Below are positions 32,100 through 44,024 of a stretch of 64,000 nucleotides of DNA, piece by piece. Each line of letters opens with the position of its first letter. Position 1 is the first letter of the stretch. The position numbers were made by a program, and so were the translations under genes. The notes below the pieces were generated by a model. That model had not been told where the DNA came from and searched no databases. It worked only from the letters and a program-made list of their open reading frames with translations. The DNA comes from Chiua virens (taxonomy: Eukaryota > Basidiomycota > Agaricomycetes > Boletales > Boletaceae): positions 62,001 through 126,000 of the forward strand of contig JAHNUO010000001.1 in the NCBI GenBank assembly GCA_019787685.1, given 5' to 3'.

Positions 32100-34327
32100 T
32101 CATGAGGCAAGAACACGCTCGAGAACATCTTTGCTTATATGTTCACGGGGGGCAAGACGGCAAGGGAACTTGTTGAGATGGCTGTGAAAAGATGATCAAC
32201 AGAGATCTCGGAGTCAGCAGTCTATCAGGACTGACTACGAGAGCCCGTTTGTGTATTTCGGTTCAAAAACAACATCTTTTCCATCTTCGCCTTTTACGGT
32301 ATTGAAGTCGATGGTGGTTAGCATCGTCGCGATAACGGACCAGACGGATGCATCCGCAACATGTCGGCCTGGCCACCTACGTTGGTGCTTGCGGTTGACC
32401 AACATACTCTGACTTACCTGGGCATACACGTCTCCCAAACCCAAAGATCAATTTTGCAGGGTCATCATCGGTCAATCGCCCTTGCGTGTCCAAAAATCGC
32501 TCAGGAGATGCTTCGGGGTTAGGATAACGAGTTTCGTCAGAGCACATTGCCCTGCGTAAAAGATCATTCTGTCTCCTCACCATGATGAAGACCGGCTAAC
32601 AGCTCACCATATGTTTGCGATTACAGTCGCTCCTGGAAGATGAATGCTATCACTACAGATTCTTGCTCGCATATTGTACGAGCCCACCTTTAGGGATGCA
32701 GAAACCTTTGTAAACATCGCGCTCTATGGTGGCGTGCGGAATCCCTTCGAGAAGTTGTAGAATACTTCGACAACAAGGTCGGAAAGCGCGTACCTATGGG
32801 GGCGACGGGTGCCCACCGGAATGTTTCTCGTACAATTGCATCGATGTATGGCAACGATTGTCTGTCCTCGAAGTTGGGAAGCCTGTCGCCGGAGATCGCA
32901 AGCACATGATCTATTTCTGTCTGTGCACGTTGCCACACGCGAGGGTTCTGTACCATCGCGAGGGTGAAGACCATCAACACTGAAGATGTCTGGAACATCG
33001 TCATGTACCACATCCCTCGACACATGTGTATTACAAACCGTTTCTGTAGATCCTAAATATGCATATAAGAACGCACTACATATATGTGATGCAAATCAAC
33101 GACCTCACCAAGGAAAGCAGTCATAGATGCATCCATGAGAGCTCGCTCGTACTCAGCATGGTATGAACTGTCTAGTCTCTCCATGCGAGTAATATGGTCG
33201 AATACCATGGTATTGTTGATGTTGCCTTTGCTTTCCTTAAAGTGTATACTGTTATCGCTGTTGGATTACAGAATACTCGAAGCTTACCAGGTGTGTCCGG
33301 ACATATTGCGAAATTCTATCGCTCATAATGTCCTTCAATGCAGAGGTTTCTCTTATACCACGTTTGAGCGAAGAACCCGGAAGGCAATCCGGAATATACA
33401 GCACTTTAACAGGTGGTTTGAGATCGTACTTCGAGCTCGCAAGGTGTGACTTACAGAACGGAAAGACCTTGAGCAAAGCTGCTTTGTTGGGTGTCAGTGC
33501 CGGAGCAGACGCATGGAGGAAATCTTCGACGGCCGAGACAATGGGGTCATTCCGGGCACTTGGCTCATAGTCATATACGCTGGACATAGCTACTCCAGCA
33601 GAAAATCTGGATGAAAAATCATATTCGTTCCGAAAATGGATAGTTGGAACTGCAGCCTCACGTCGAAAAATGAAATGGGTACTCATCAGGATCTTCGAAG
33701 ATATTTGTAACTAATTCGCGTGCTCTACGAAGTTGGGTCGGTCGAAAGGTAAGGGCAGCATCAGCGTGGAATGTCTGATGGAATATCCGTCGACATAGTC
33801 TCCAATGCTCTCCATATCGCGAGAAAGCAAAATTGGAGGAGTGTCCATACCTGACGGAAGTAACTCGTTATTTCAGGCTCGGATACATCAAGACAGTATA
33901 CGGGCTTGATGATAAAGCCTTTGAAGAGCCCACTCACAATTCAACGGTTGCGATAAACGGTCGATCAGAATATATATACGATCGTTTCTCTAGCAAGTCT
34001 GTTGCAACCGAGGGGGAGTTTAACACGATTACGTCGGAATCCAAAAGTCGAGTGTACACGATATCACCTAAAGACCGTCAGTTCCCCGAATTGCACTGTT
34101 GTACCCCATTCACCATACTGTGCTCGCCAGTCGGTGTATGTTAACCATGGTTGATCGGGATTGACAGAGAGGGCACTTCCCAAGAACGGCAGTCGGGTAG
34201 GACCAGGTGGTAGAGAACGATCCTTTATCCCCGTGCGATTGCGGAGGAAGCGGCAAATTGCATCTGCAATTACAGTCGTTAGCAACACTAGGACTATCAG
34301 CTGGGTAACAGAAGCAGACGACTCCAT
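32100..34327 (-). CDS. Cytochrome P450 monooxygenase
   Basis: Membrane-anchored haem monooxygenase (endoplasmic reticulum, NADPH-P450 reductase partner). The ATG at 34327 gives a hydrophobic N-terminal anchor (TQLIVLVLLTTVIADAI) and the hinge SLPPGPTRLPFLGSAL. After splicing, the I-helix reads LGSTETTSSVLMVFTLAM (oxygen-activation E-T pair), the K-helix has ETFR (ExxR), followed by PHATIERDVYKGFCIPK, SPERF and the haem loop FGFGRRVCPGRH with the ligand cysteine. The C-terminus continues through an intron into KFPCRLAPREH, stop at 32100-32102. About ten exons, all joinable without frame lesion. The N-terminal pattern resembles Agaricomycete families of the CYP64/CYP5144-like group; the substrate cannot be told. 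Confidence 0.9.
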
Positions 34328-35215
34328 GGCTGCTGACACGGTGGTTAGTGTCCACGAACTTCAACAAAACTGGCTTATATCTATCTAGACACATTGTGCC
34401 TGGACTTTTTACTTACCGACAAATGGCGTGATTAATATAAGTCGCATGCAAAGTCATATGATGAGTGGTCAGGACCGCTATATACAGGCGATGATCGGTA
34501 ATCATCTTACCAGGCGGATATGCACAGATAATGGAACCTCCAGCCTGGGGAATCGAGAGCCCGGGATATGATGCACCACGTCAATAGGATGATTCCTGGC
34601 TCGATGTCGGGTCAGCTGCGGAGAATTCGACTTCAGCTCTCCCTGGTTCTCCACGCTACTCTGATGAGGTACGTTTGAGGTTAGGAGGAGAATTCAAGTC
34701 TCCGTAGTACTTATCATCCTGTCTGCATACTTTTCTTCTCTGATAGGTGCTGTCTGAGGGAGCGGCTTATATAACGCATAGGCTGGTCAGTAACTGCGCC
34801 GTACACAGTGCACAGCGACCAAATGCTTTCTGAGGAAGTACTTACTCGGCGGGAATCGACAGGTTCGCAGGGTGGCCAGAAACCAAACGTGCTACCACCG
34901 CGTCATCCGCATTACATAAGTCTGTAATCGCTCTTTCTCGCTATTGCCTGTCACATCAGTTGGGCTTGGACTCCGCGCGCAGATTCCCACTTGGACGAAT
35001 CGACCCAAGTAATCTTGGGTTGGTCTGAATGACAGCTGAGATCTTGGCTCACATGGTACATCATTGGCATCATTTTCACAGCTTCTGTGTGTTTCAAAAA
35101 GCGCAGCACTCGTCACCTATATGTAGGAGCAAACCCGGCTGTCATATGTAGCGTGAGTAACTGTCCTTTCTTGCATCCGCCCATTCCAACTACTACTCGA
35201 TTTCCCGCACTCAAG
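34328..35215. promoter_or_regulatory. Divergent intergenic region, P450 / DUF6593-type gene
   Basis: 888 bp between two start codons on opposite strands. TATA-like sequences are GCTATATACA near 34480 and TTATATAACG near 34768. A short minus-strand open frame near 34892-35116 is not supported as a gene. Confidence 0.4.
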
Positions 35216-35911
35216 ATGAACCTCATTTTTAGCACCTCCGATTACATGAACACAGATATTTCTGACAAGCAAGGTCGCACCCTCTACTCTGTGTCGACAC
35301 CCCGGTCTAGTAAGCGAATCACCACAATTACCAAGTACCGCTGGAGTGGTCCAAGCTGTGTCTCTGAGACGATGGCAACAATCGAGTGGCATGCAGTGAA
35401 GGACACACTCTTTCAGTTCAACGGGAACGAGATCAAGGCGGACGTTATGCTTGGGAAGCGTCGGTGGAACACGTACGTCGTCTCTAAAGGGTTCTGCGTT
35501 GTACAACACTGACGAGCAGATGGGAATCAGTGGACGTTATTTTGTAGGACCAGACAAATGTTCTTACAAGTGGAAACTTGAGTCGACACACTGTTGGGTA
35601 TGTTACACATTCGTTGGTATCTGTCACGAGTTTTGCTGGTGTGCAGATCGCCAGGGGTCTCCTCTAATTATTCTTCCTAGTTGAAGCTGGTCGGATCTGA
35701 CGTTGCGCTGGCCAAGTTCCACAAGAAAAACTTTGGGATAAGAAAACAATCGCATCCCCCTTATCTCGACGTCTCTCCAAAAGTGATACCCATGTTGGAC
35801 CATGTCATATTGACCTATGTCTATGTCGAGTCGCTGCGCCGTGAACGATCAGACGCGACTACAAATTTGAATCTTATCAGCGCTACTAGTTCTGCGGCGG
35901 TTACATCGTAA
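35216..35911 (+). CDS. DUF6593-type protein
   Basis: Three exons (35216-35476, 35520-35597, 35681-35911) join in phase 0 to a 189-residue protein. Recognisable family features are the start LIFSTSDYMNTDISDKQGRT, LYSVSTP, MATIEWHAV, a central YKWKLES segment, DVALAKFHKKNFGI, and the C-terminal LDHVILTYVYVESLRRER. This is the layout of DUF6593 proteins, small proteins multiplied in Agaricomycetes whose function is unknown. No signal peptide or membrane segment is evident. The donor of intron 1 (TAC|GTCGTC) is weak; the alternative GTACGT two codons earlier would put a stop in exon 2. Confidence 0.75.
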
Positions 35912-36388
35912 CATGAAGAAAGGAGCGATTGGGATTGGGTGGGGAACTTGATTTCATTGCTGCAATTTTCATGCTGGTCGGACACGGTGAAAACTCATCA
36001 TGACTGAACTTGAACGCGGCTGTACACTAGACGATATTGCTGTCAAGACATTGGATTTGATGGGTTGTTTTCCAGCGAGGCAGATCCTCGGATCAATTCA
36101 TCATATCTAGTTTGTATAAGAGTCAAGGAATGATGTTGTCAATATTACATAGTGATCAATGAATCTCTGTCTCAAAATACTTTACTGAATAAGTCCTTAT
36201 TTAGGCATAGCATGTACGGTCGCCGCTTCAAAATTGCTCACGATTGACGGCTTGTGCAAGTTGTTCACTTCACCGTGCACAGTGAGGGAGAGGTTTACGT
36301 TCGCTCCTTCTCCTACTGACCCCCCACCGTACTTGGCTCTTCAATATTGATCAACCATCGCTGCGATCAGCAACCTTGTACCTCTACC
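35912..36388. other. Intergenic, 477 bp
   Basis: Holds the 3' flank of the DUF6593-type gene and the leader of the intersectin gene. The last 80 bases are pyrimidine-rich (TTCGCTCCTTCTCCTACTGACCCC), as is common upstream of fungal start codons. No other feature seen. Confidence 0.5.
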
Positions 36389-39250
36389 ATGTCCCAATGG
36401 GGCCAGCCTGGATTTCAGTATCCCATGCAGACGGGCTTTCCTGGCGTACAACCGCAGCAGCAGTTTCAACACGCTCAGCAGCAGAACGCTTCCGTTCCGT
36501 TCCAGCAGCAACAGGGTAACTTTGCTGTCCAGCCAGGTGCACTGGGCGCAGGGTTCGGTGGTCTCCCCCCGCAACAAACTGGATTTCCTGCTACACGTCC
36601 ACAGGGACTTCAGCAACCTCAGCAAACCGGATTTCCAGGCGCGCCGAGTGGTGCTGCTAGCTTTTTGCAAGCACAACCGACAGGCTTCCCAAGCGCGCAA
36701 TCCGGCTTTCAACCACCACCCCCAATTCCGCCTCTTCCATCTTCCTATCAACAAAGGGCTCCACCACCAGTCCCACAGCAGCAACCAAGTTTCCTCAATG
36801 TAAACCAGAGTCGCCTAGGTGTACCTTCGGCCTCTTCCTTTGGGACCTCGAGTCTAGTTGCGCAGCCAACCGGGGTCGGGCTTCTTTCACAACCCACTGG
36901 CTTTGGCGGGCGTGCTCCCGCTCCGTTGGTACCTCATGTCACTGGTTTCGTCGATCCTCGCCTCCAGATGATGTCCAGCTCATTCATGCCTGCCAACATT
37001 GCCGCTCCATATTCGTCCGGAGGCGCTCCACAGCTCGCTCCTCTTCCTCAGCAGCAACTTGGTGGTCTCTCACTGCAACAGAGTTTCCAGCAACACAATC
37101 AATCCCACGGAAGGGGTACCACACCCAAGATCCCCTGGGCATTAAGCAAGGCGGAGAAGAAACAATATGATCAGATATTCCGAGCTTGGGATGCGCAAGG
37201 GACGGGTTTCATCAACGGGCAAACGGCACTCGAGGTTTTTGGGCAAAGTGGTCTCGATAGGAACGACCTCGCGAGGATCTGGTTAGTCTATTTCCTAGCT
37301 ATGTTGTGTTCTGGTGACGTCAATCCTAATCGACTTCACTTCCGCCTCGCAGGACCTTGGCCGATTCTGATAACCGGGGGAAACTAAACTTGGCAGAATT
37401 TCACGTCGCCATGTGTTTGATCTACCGACGTGAGTACCCACTTTCATCAGTCAAGCTTGCTCATTAATAATCATATCGCTGTAGGGCTCAACGGAAACGA
37501 TATTCCTGACGAGCTTCCGGCTGAACTAATACCTCCTTCTTCTCGTGATCTCGATACTTCTGTCAATTTTCTTAAAGACATCCTCAAGAACGATACTCGC
37601 GCACGTTCTCCATCGGGACTGGATAATCCCGTCTCGCGCCTGAAAGAACGCTCTTTCACATCTTCGTCCTCCTTTACGCAGCAGGGTGGGAGACAAGACG
37701 CGACCGTCTACAAACACGACGATGTCGAACCACCAGGTGGTTTTTACCAACCCCGCAATCGTCATGTGAACCGGAGTGCCATCCGGTCGCGCGCGGATGA
37801 CGCGAGCCCCGCAACATCAGACCTGTCCTCCATTAAGAGGCAGCTACTGAACACGCAGAAAATGTTGGACGATACGTTGGCGAACGAGCGTTCCTCTGAC
37901 TCACTGGACAGGGAGCTTGAAGACTTGCGATACAGGATCTCCCGGTTGCAAGAGGATCTTGAATATGTTTCGAAAGGCCCTAGGACTGTTGCGAAGGACG
38001 AAGAAAGGAGACGCCTTGAAAGAGAACTGGTCAGGTTGATGCACGAGGAAGTGCCGGAACTCGAGAAGAAGGTGGAAGAAAGAGAGGCTAGGAAAGAGAG
38101 GGAGAAACGCGAGTGGGCGCGTGACCGGGATCGAAGGAATGATCGATTTGGCCGATTTGGAGATGATGATGGCGGCAAGTATTCCCCAGCATCACGATAC
38201 CGGGATGAAGAGGAAAGACCCTACTCGAGGGGTGCGTCAAGATACGATCGAGATGACAGGGACTATGATCAAGATAAGTCCTATCGGGAGGCAGACAGTC
38301 GTGATCGTGACCGTGACCGTGGGTTGTCCCCTGCTACACGTACGCCGCCACCGCCACCTCCTGCCAGTAGTGCCAGTCAGTCGCGACCACCGCCATCAGC
38401 TCCCGCCCCTGCTCGTTCTCCTGCTCCCGGGACAAAGGACATGACTCCGGAAGCACGTCAAGCCTTTATTCGTGCTGAGGCACAGCGCCGTTTGGAGGCC
38501 CGTAAGCAAGCCCTTGGCGTCGTCACACCATCTTCTGCTACCGCTTCTCCGGCACTTGACACGACCATCGAGGACCGCCTTGCCCAAGAGAAAAAGGAGG
38601 CGGAGGAAAAAGTTCGTGAAGCCGAGAGGCAAGCCGAAGAGCGTGAAAAGCAAAGGAAGGAAAAACTTGAGGCTGAAAAAGCGTTGAAAGGTGGAAAAGC
38701 CCCTTCACCGACGCCTACAACGACAGCTCCGCCACCAGCTCCAGTTGCCCGGCCGGTATCAACACCAAACGTCAAGACTGCTCCGCCTCCACCCAAGCGC
38801 GGACCTGCCCCGCCGCCACCGCGGAAAGGAGCGGTTGTTCGTACCCAGACTATTCTCAGTCCCGTTCAAGCCTCAGCTGTGCCAACCACCCGCACTCCCC
38901 CAGCACCGAAGCCTGTTGACCCTTCACCTGCCCCTGTCCCAGAACCTGTTGTGCCTGAGGAAGACCCCGAAGATGTTGCTCTCAGAGCGCGAGAAGATGC
39001 TCTTCGCAAGAGGCGCGAAGAGCGTGCGGCTCTCCTTCGCAAGCTTGAAGGGGAGGAGGAGGAAGCGCGGAAGAAATATCAAGAACGTAGGAACCAATTT
39101 TTAGCCGCCAAGGTTTCTCCCGAAGTCAGTACCACCTCGGTTACGTCGACTTCACCCGTTCTGCCCACCTCTGTACCCGCTCCAGTAGTGCCGGTGTCTT
39201 CGCCACCACAAGTAGAGGAGGGAGAAGAATCTGCCGAAGAACCAGCACCC

Positions 39251-39282
<32 letters not shown>

Positions 39283-42200
39283 ACCCCCGGTTCTACCTGC
39301 CTTAACTGCTGTTCCCGACAAATCCAGTACCAATCCGTTCAAAAGAAAGGATGGAACGTCAACCTTAGTTGCTACTCCAGCCGCCGCGAACGGAAGCACC
39401 AATCCTTTCTTCCGTGACCAAACTGCACCAGCTGCGGCACCTCCTCCCAAGAGTCCAGTCATTCCACCACCTGTTAAATCGACATTCCACACAGTACCAA
39501 GGGATAGCGATGACGACTGGGACGATGTCATGGAACACGATGAAGAGGATAGCAGCGATGAAGAACTGAGCACCAGAGGTGCACGGACGGATCTCGCACA
39601 AATACTATTTGGTGGTACTGTGCTACCCTCACGTCCTCAGTCGGCTGGCCCGGCGCCATCTTCAGGGAGCCCCATTGCCTTTACCGCTCCTGTACCTCCA
39701 CCCCCTCCACCTTCGGCACCGCCCGCCCCAGCTGCACCGTCTGCACCAATTGTTGCCCCAGTACCAACAGGTGATCGGGGCGCGTTACTGAGTGCTATTC
39801 AGGGGGGTGCTCGGCTGAAAAAGGCTGTCACAAATGACCGAAGCGGCGCTGCCACATCTGGAAGGGTCGTTGGCGACAGTGCTCTACCCGCGCACACAAA
39901 CACGGCTGCTCGTGCCCCATTACCGCCCTCCGCTACTATCCCCGCTAACTCAACGCCAGTTCCTCCGTTTGCCGTGCTTGTTGCGGCACCCTCGACGAGT
40001 GACTCCTCTGGACACGGAAAGAAGGAATCTGTGGATTGGTATAACGCTTTGGCTGTGGATGCGGACAAGCGAGAGATGGAGCATCTTCCTGTGACGGTTG
40101 AAGAGGGCGAAGAAGAACAAGTTGATGCCCGTATACTCCCTGCTATCCAGGTTTCAGAGGACGCACCAGACAATGGGGCTGATCTCATGGCTGATGTGGA
40201 CCTCACTACGGGTATGTATTATCTTCGCGTGGCGATTACCGCTTTCATATTAACTTTTCTTATTTAGAGTTCCGCGTCAGATCCTTGTATGCCTATCAAG
40301 GGGACAGAGCTGAGGATATAGGTGCGTGCTTCTTGTGTCAACCGTGTTTCAATTCCTCAGCAGCTGAATATCGATTCGTAGGCTTCGATGCAAACATTGT
40401 CATCGTCGCTCATCCATCCAAATCTCATGGTGATTGGTGGTACGGTACTGCGGTCAAAGATGGAAAAGCGGGGTTCTTCCCACAAACTTACGTTCAGAAA
40501 ATGGAGCAAGGTGCGCCGCGTCGTTTGTATTGTCTTCTCCGCGTTGTTGCTCACTGTCTTTGACCAACGACAGTTCGCGCAACGGCACTGTACAGCTACG
40601 AGAGTACGAACACGGACGAAGTCTCGTTTGTCGAAGGTGAAACACTTACTATCGTCGACCGTTCTGAAGCGGACTGGTGGAAAGCCGAACAGAGCGGTCT
40701 TGTTTTACTGGTCCCCGCCGCATACGTGGAGGTGATTGAGGGTTAGTGGGTTTCTTAACCAGAAAACAGATACTCTTGAGTTCCTCCTGCCTTCTTTTAC
40801 CTGCTAAGATGGATATAGACTGAAATATATTTTCTTTTCGTTCTTTTTGGTATCACCGCTGGTCATCGCCGTTAATTGCATGTTTTCAATGCCATCGTAC
40901 TCATTCCCTTGCACTCTTTTGCTTCTTCTTTTCATGGACTTGAACCCAAACCTCAAATAAACATCGTCGTGTCGTTGAAATCAATTGACTGGAATACCAA
41001 TACAAATCGGATGTTTCTTCATGTTTGATTTTTCTTATGACGCGATTTTTGACCGGAACTCTGTCTAGCTGTCACTGGACCAGCTCGGTTGAATTCCGAA
41101 CGGGGCCGAGGGCAGGGCGGCCAGGTTGACCGTTCAGCAAGTGACGGTAACGGTGATCATCATGAAGGGGTGACTGACATTTATAGTACACCTTACACTT
41201 CTCCCCAAGACACGCGACCTCCAAGAGCGCCGCCCATGAAGGGAGACGACGAAGACGAAGATGATGCGTACTTTTCTCTGGACGAGGGAGACAGCATGTC
41301 CGATCTGGAGCAAGTACCTGGAGGTGAGCTGGAAATAGCGGCGCGCGAGCATGAACGACAGCGTGTCCTCGAAGCAGCCGGGCTGCTCGTCAGCCCCTTG
41401 GACGGGGAACACGACGCACGACGCCCCGTCGTCGGGGACAACCAACCCCATCCGTCCCCGCACGCGCTGAACGCAGCCACACGCGTCAATTCGGCATCAG
41501 GTTCTGGCTCGGGCTTAGGATTAGCCCTTTCAGATTCTCCGGGTCGAAAACGACGTTTCGTACCTGCTATCCCTGAACGCGGACTACCACCACTCTCCAT
41601 AAAGGACCTCCCACCGATCCCAACGCTCGACTTGCCCAAGACCGACACGTCCCTGGACGCCGCCTTCCGATCGTTTCACGCCATCGCCGACAGGGACGTC
41701 GAGGATGGGTTGACACACGGACACTTCAAGACGTTGTCGGATGGCAGCATCATCCACGCCGACGACGCGTTCGATCGGTACGAGTCGTTCAAGAAACGGC
41801 ACGCCTCACACAGCCACTCTCCCCTATTCCCGAATCCACACGCCACCGCCGTGTCCGCGTCGACGAGTCGGATGTCCATGTCGTCGTTCGACACCGGGTC
41901 GTTGGCACCGACCTCGCCCCCGAGGTCACCCGCTGCATCAATGACACCGTCACTTCGAGAACGGGAACGGGAACGCGACCCTGGCGAGAGTCGGACGTCT
42001 CAGTTTTTGAGTTTTTTGGGACGGCACACGCGTTCGGGGACGCCGGACATCGAGCGCGGAAAACGCGTCACGATTTCTGGACCGATCGTACATGCGCCGA
42101 TGCCCTCGCCGGTGTCTGCGCCGTGGAACGGAGAGGGAGTGCTGAGAGAGGCAAGTCCGACGTTTGGAACGTCATGGGCGAGTTTGGTCGATCGGAGTGC

Positions 42201-43618
42201 GTTGGAGGGAATCCCCAAGGAGGAACGAAAACGCCAGGAGGCGATCTTTGAGCTGATTTCTACGGAAGCGGATTATGTGCGCGATCTTCAACTCATCGTC
42301 GAGGTGCGTGGTTAAGAGGGGCTTCTTGTTTGATGCCCAAGGGATGTCGTTGATCGAAACATTTGCAGCTTTTTTATTCCAACTTGATGGAGGTGCTGGA
42401 TGAACAAGCTACTGCCATGATCTTTTCGAATATCGAAGATATATTGCTCACGAATACGGTGAGGGATGTCGATGATTACTAGGGTTAGTGATCGTTGACG
42501 TAGATCGTTTTGAAGACATTTCTTTCGACCTTGGAAGAGCGTCAGCGAGACTGTCGCCTCTATGTCGATCGTATCGGTGACCTATTGGAACGACATATGC
42601 CGAATATGGCTGTATATCTCGTACGCGGCTCTTTGTTACAGTCTCGATGCTGACTCAACGTGCTTTCTATGTAGAGCTACTGTGTCAATCAAGCAAATGC
42701 TGGAAAGGTCCTTCAGCAGATGCGGGAGAGTAATCCCGCGTTGGCCACGCAGCTGCAGGTATGCTCTGGTGTTCCTGGTTCACGACAAGTGCAGGGCACT
42801 GACTCCACTGTAGAACCTTCGGGAAGATCTATCAGCACGGAACCTAGATCTGTCGAGCTACATGCTCGTGCCTAGTACGTTCCCTTACCCCGCAGACATG
42901 TCCAGGACATCAGTCGGCTAACGTATGGGTGCAGTGCAACGACTTACACGATACCCTTTACTCATCCGTCAGATTTTGCATTACACGGACCCTTGCGCCG
43001 CCACATCCAGCGAGGTCGATCCCGTGGCATCCGCCACTTGGAGCGATATCGCCGAAAGACAGTCGATTGCCGCCGCCCTGGACACGGCCGTAAAAATCCT
43101 CGACGAAGTGAACGAGACCATCCGAGACCGCGAAGGCCGAGAGCGACTGGGAGAGATCAGCCGTTCGCTGTGGATCGGACAAGGGCGACTCGACTTGACA
43201 GCCCCGACGCGCCACCTGGGGCCACGTCGACTGCTGAAAGAGGGTGTGATGAGCAAGGCGCGGAGTGGGCGAAAACTGAGGGTGTTGCTGTGCAACGATA
43301 TCCTGGTACTCGTGGAGGAGGCGGACAAGGGGCTGTACCGCGTGGTGAGTACTCACCTTGCGCCGTCGGGCACGGATCTGACTGTTTGCGTTCCAGCCGA
43401 TCCCGGTGAACGAAGTGCAGATTAAAGCGTCGAAGACGGGGCGACAGGACGCGCTTATTCGAATTCATTTGTCGTATCCACGTGGCGGCGACATGATCAT
43501 GTTGCGTGCGTCCAACGTCCGGGAGGCAAAAGTGTGGGGTGATACCATTTTAGAAGCTGGCAAAATGGCCCGGGAGGGGAACAACCATGTGGTGCGGGAA
43601 CCCCGGAGCGAGAGGTAA
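36389..43618 (+). CDS. CIN1: Intersectin/Cin1-type endocytic scaffold with RhoGEF module
   Basis: Thirteen exons (36389-37281, 37353-37429, 37485-40211, 40268-40321, 40382-40510, 40574-40741, 41069-42303, 42369-42458, 42504-42620, 42675-42758, 42814-42874, 42935-43344, 43397-43618) give 2088 residues. Order: Gln/Pro-rich N-terminus with TGFP/TGFG repeats (1-245); one EH domain (about 248-330; WALSKAEKKQYDQIF, TLADSDNRGKLNLAEF); a charged coiled coil; long Pro-rich tracts; a WH2 motif (GALLSAIQGGARLKKAV); two SH3 domains (SLYAYQGDRAEDIGF, ALYSYESTNTDEVSF); a Ser-rich linker; a DH domain (EAIFELISTEADYVRDLQLI, VPMQRLTRYPLLIRQIL); and a PH domain. This matches long intersectin and Cryptococcus Cin1, scaffolds linking clathrin endocytosis to Rho GTPases and actin. 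The N-terminal part alone resembles Pan1. Exons 6 and 7 share phase 1, joining ...EVIE to AVTGPARL. No lesion in 6.3 kb of coding sequence. Confidence 0.88.
40742..41068 (+). promoter_or_regulatory. Retained intron / alternative 3' end producing a short isoform
   Basis: The intron starts GTTAGT and ends TCTAG, 327 nt, several times longer than its neighbours. If retained, translation stops at TAG 40744-40746 right after the second SH3 domain, giving a 1350-residue protein without DH-PH. Inside it lies AATAAA at 40956-40961, followed by GT-rich sequence, a plausible cleavage and polyadenylation signal. Confidence 0.6.
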
Positions 43619-44024
43619 TTCTTTCGTGATAGACATGGACCGCAGGGACCTACGGAGGATCAATCGATCGTAACTTTATTTTCGCCTTTTTCGCTTTCGA
43701 ACTTTTTGGGGGCTTTTTTTTTCTGTTTGCGGGCTGCACATGTTATTGTGGATTGTGACGTGCAATTGATGCATCATGGACAAAGATATCTTGCAACAGC
43801 ATATGAATATGATCAAAGGAGTCTGTATAAATGATGTCGAGATCAGGGATGCGGATTTGGGGATCTCATCCGTGATTTTATCTGGCAGTATGAGGTACAG
43901 TAAACTGTGGCACTCGGAGCCCGGAAAGTGCCCTAGTTAGTCGTATCGTCGGAGATCGTCATAAATGTCCCATCCCACTGCATGCACCAATGTCATAAAG
44001 ATCCGACGCCGACCACTATGTTGA
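43619..44024. other. Convergent 3' region
   Basis: 406 bp between the stops of the intersectin gene and the IPMK gene. It has a T-rich tract near 43715 (GGCTTTTTTTTTCTG) but no other feature. Confidence 0.5.

Noticed and set aside
32690..33025. Loss of the P450 I-helix AGxDT motif (read as MTMFQTSS)
   Set aside because: The odd residues come from reading an intron (GTTTGT..TTCCAG). Splicing gives LGSTETTSSVLMVF, a normal oxygen-activation motif.
38396..39791. Long minus-strand and alternative-frame ORFs (for example 39079-39573) inside the intersectin gene
   Set aside because: They mirror Pro-rich and Glu/Arg-rich coding sequence in other frames (poly-Gly opposite poly-Pro) and lie within a gene with clear domains.
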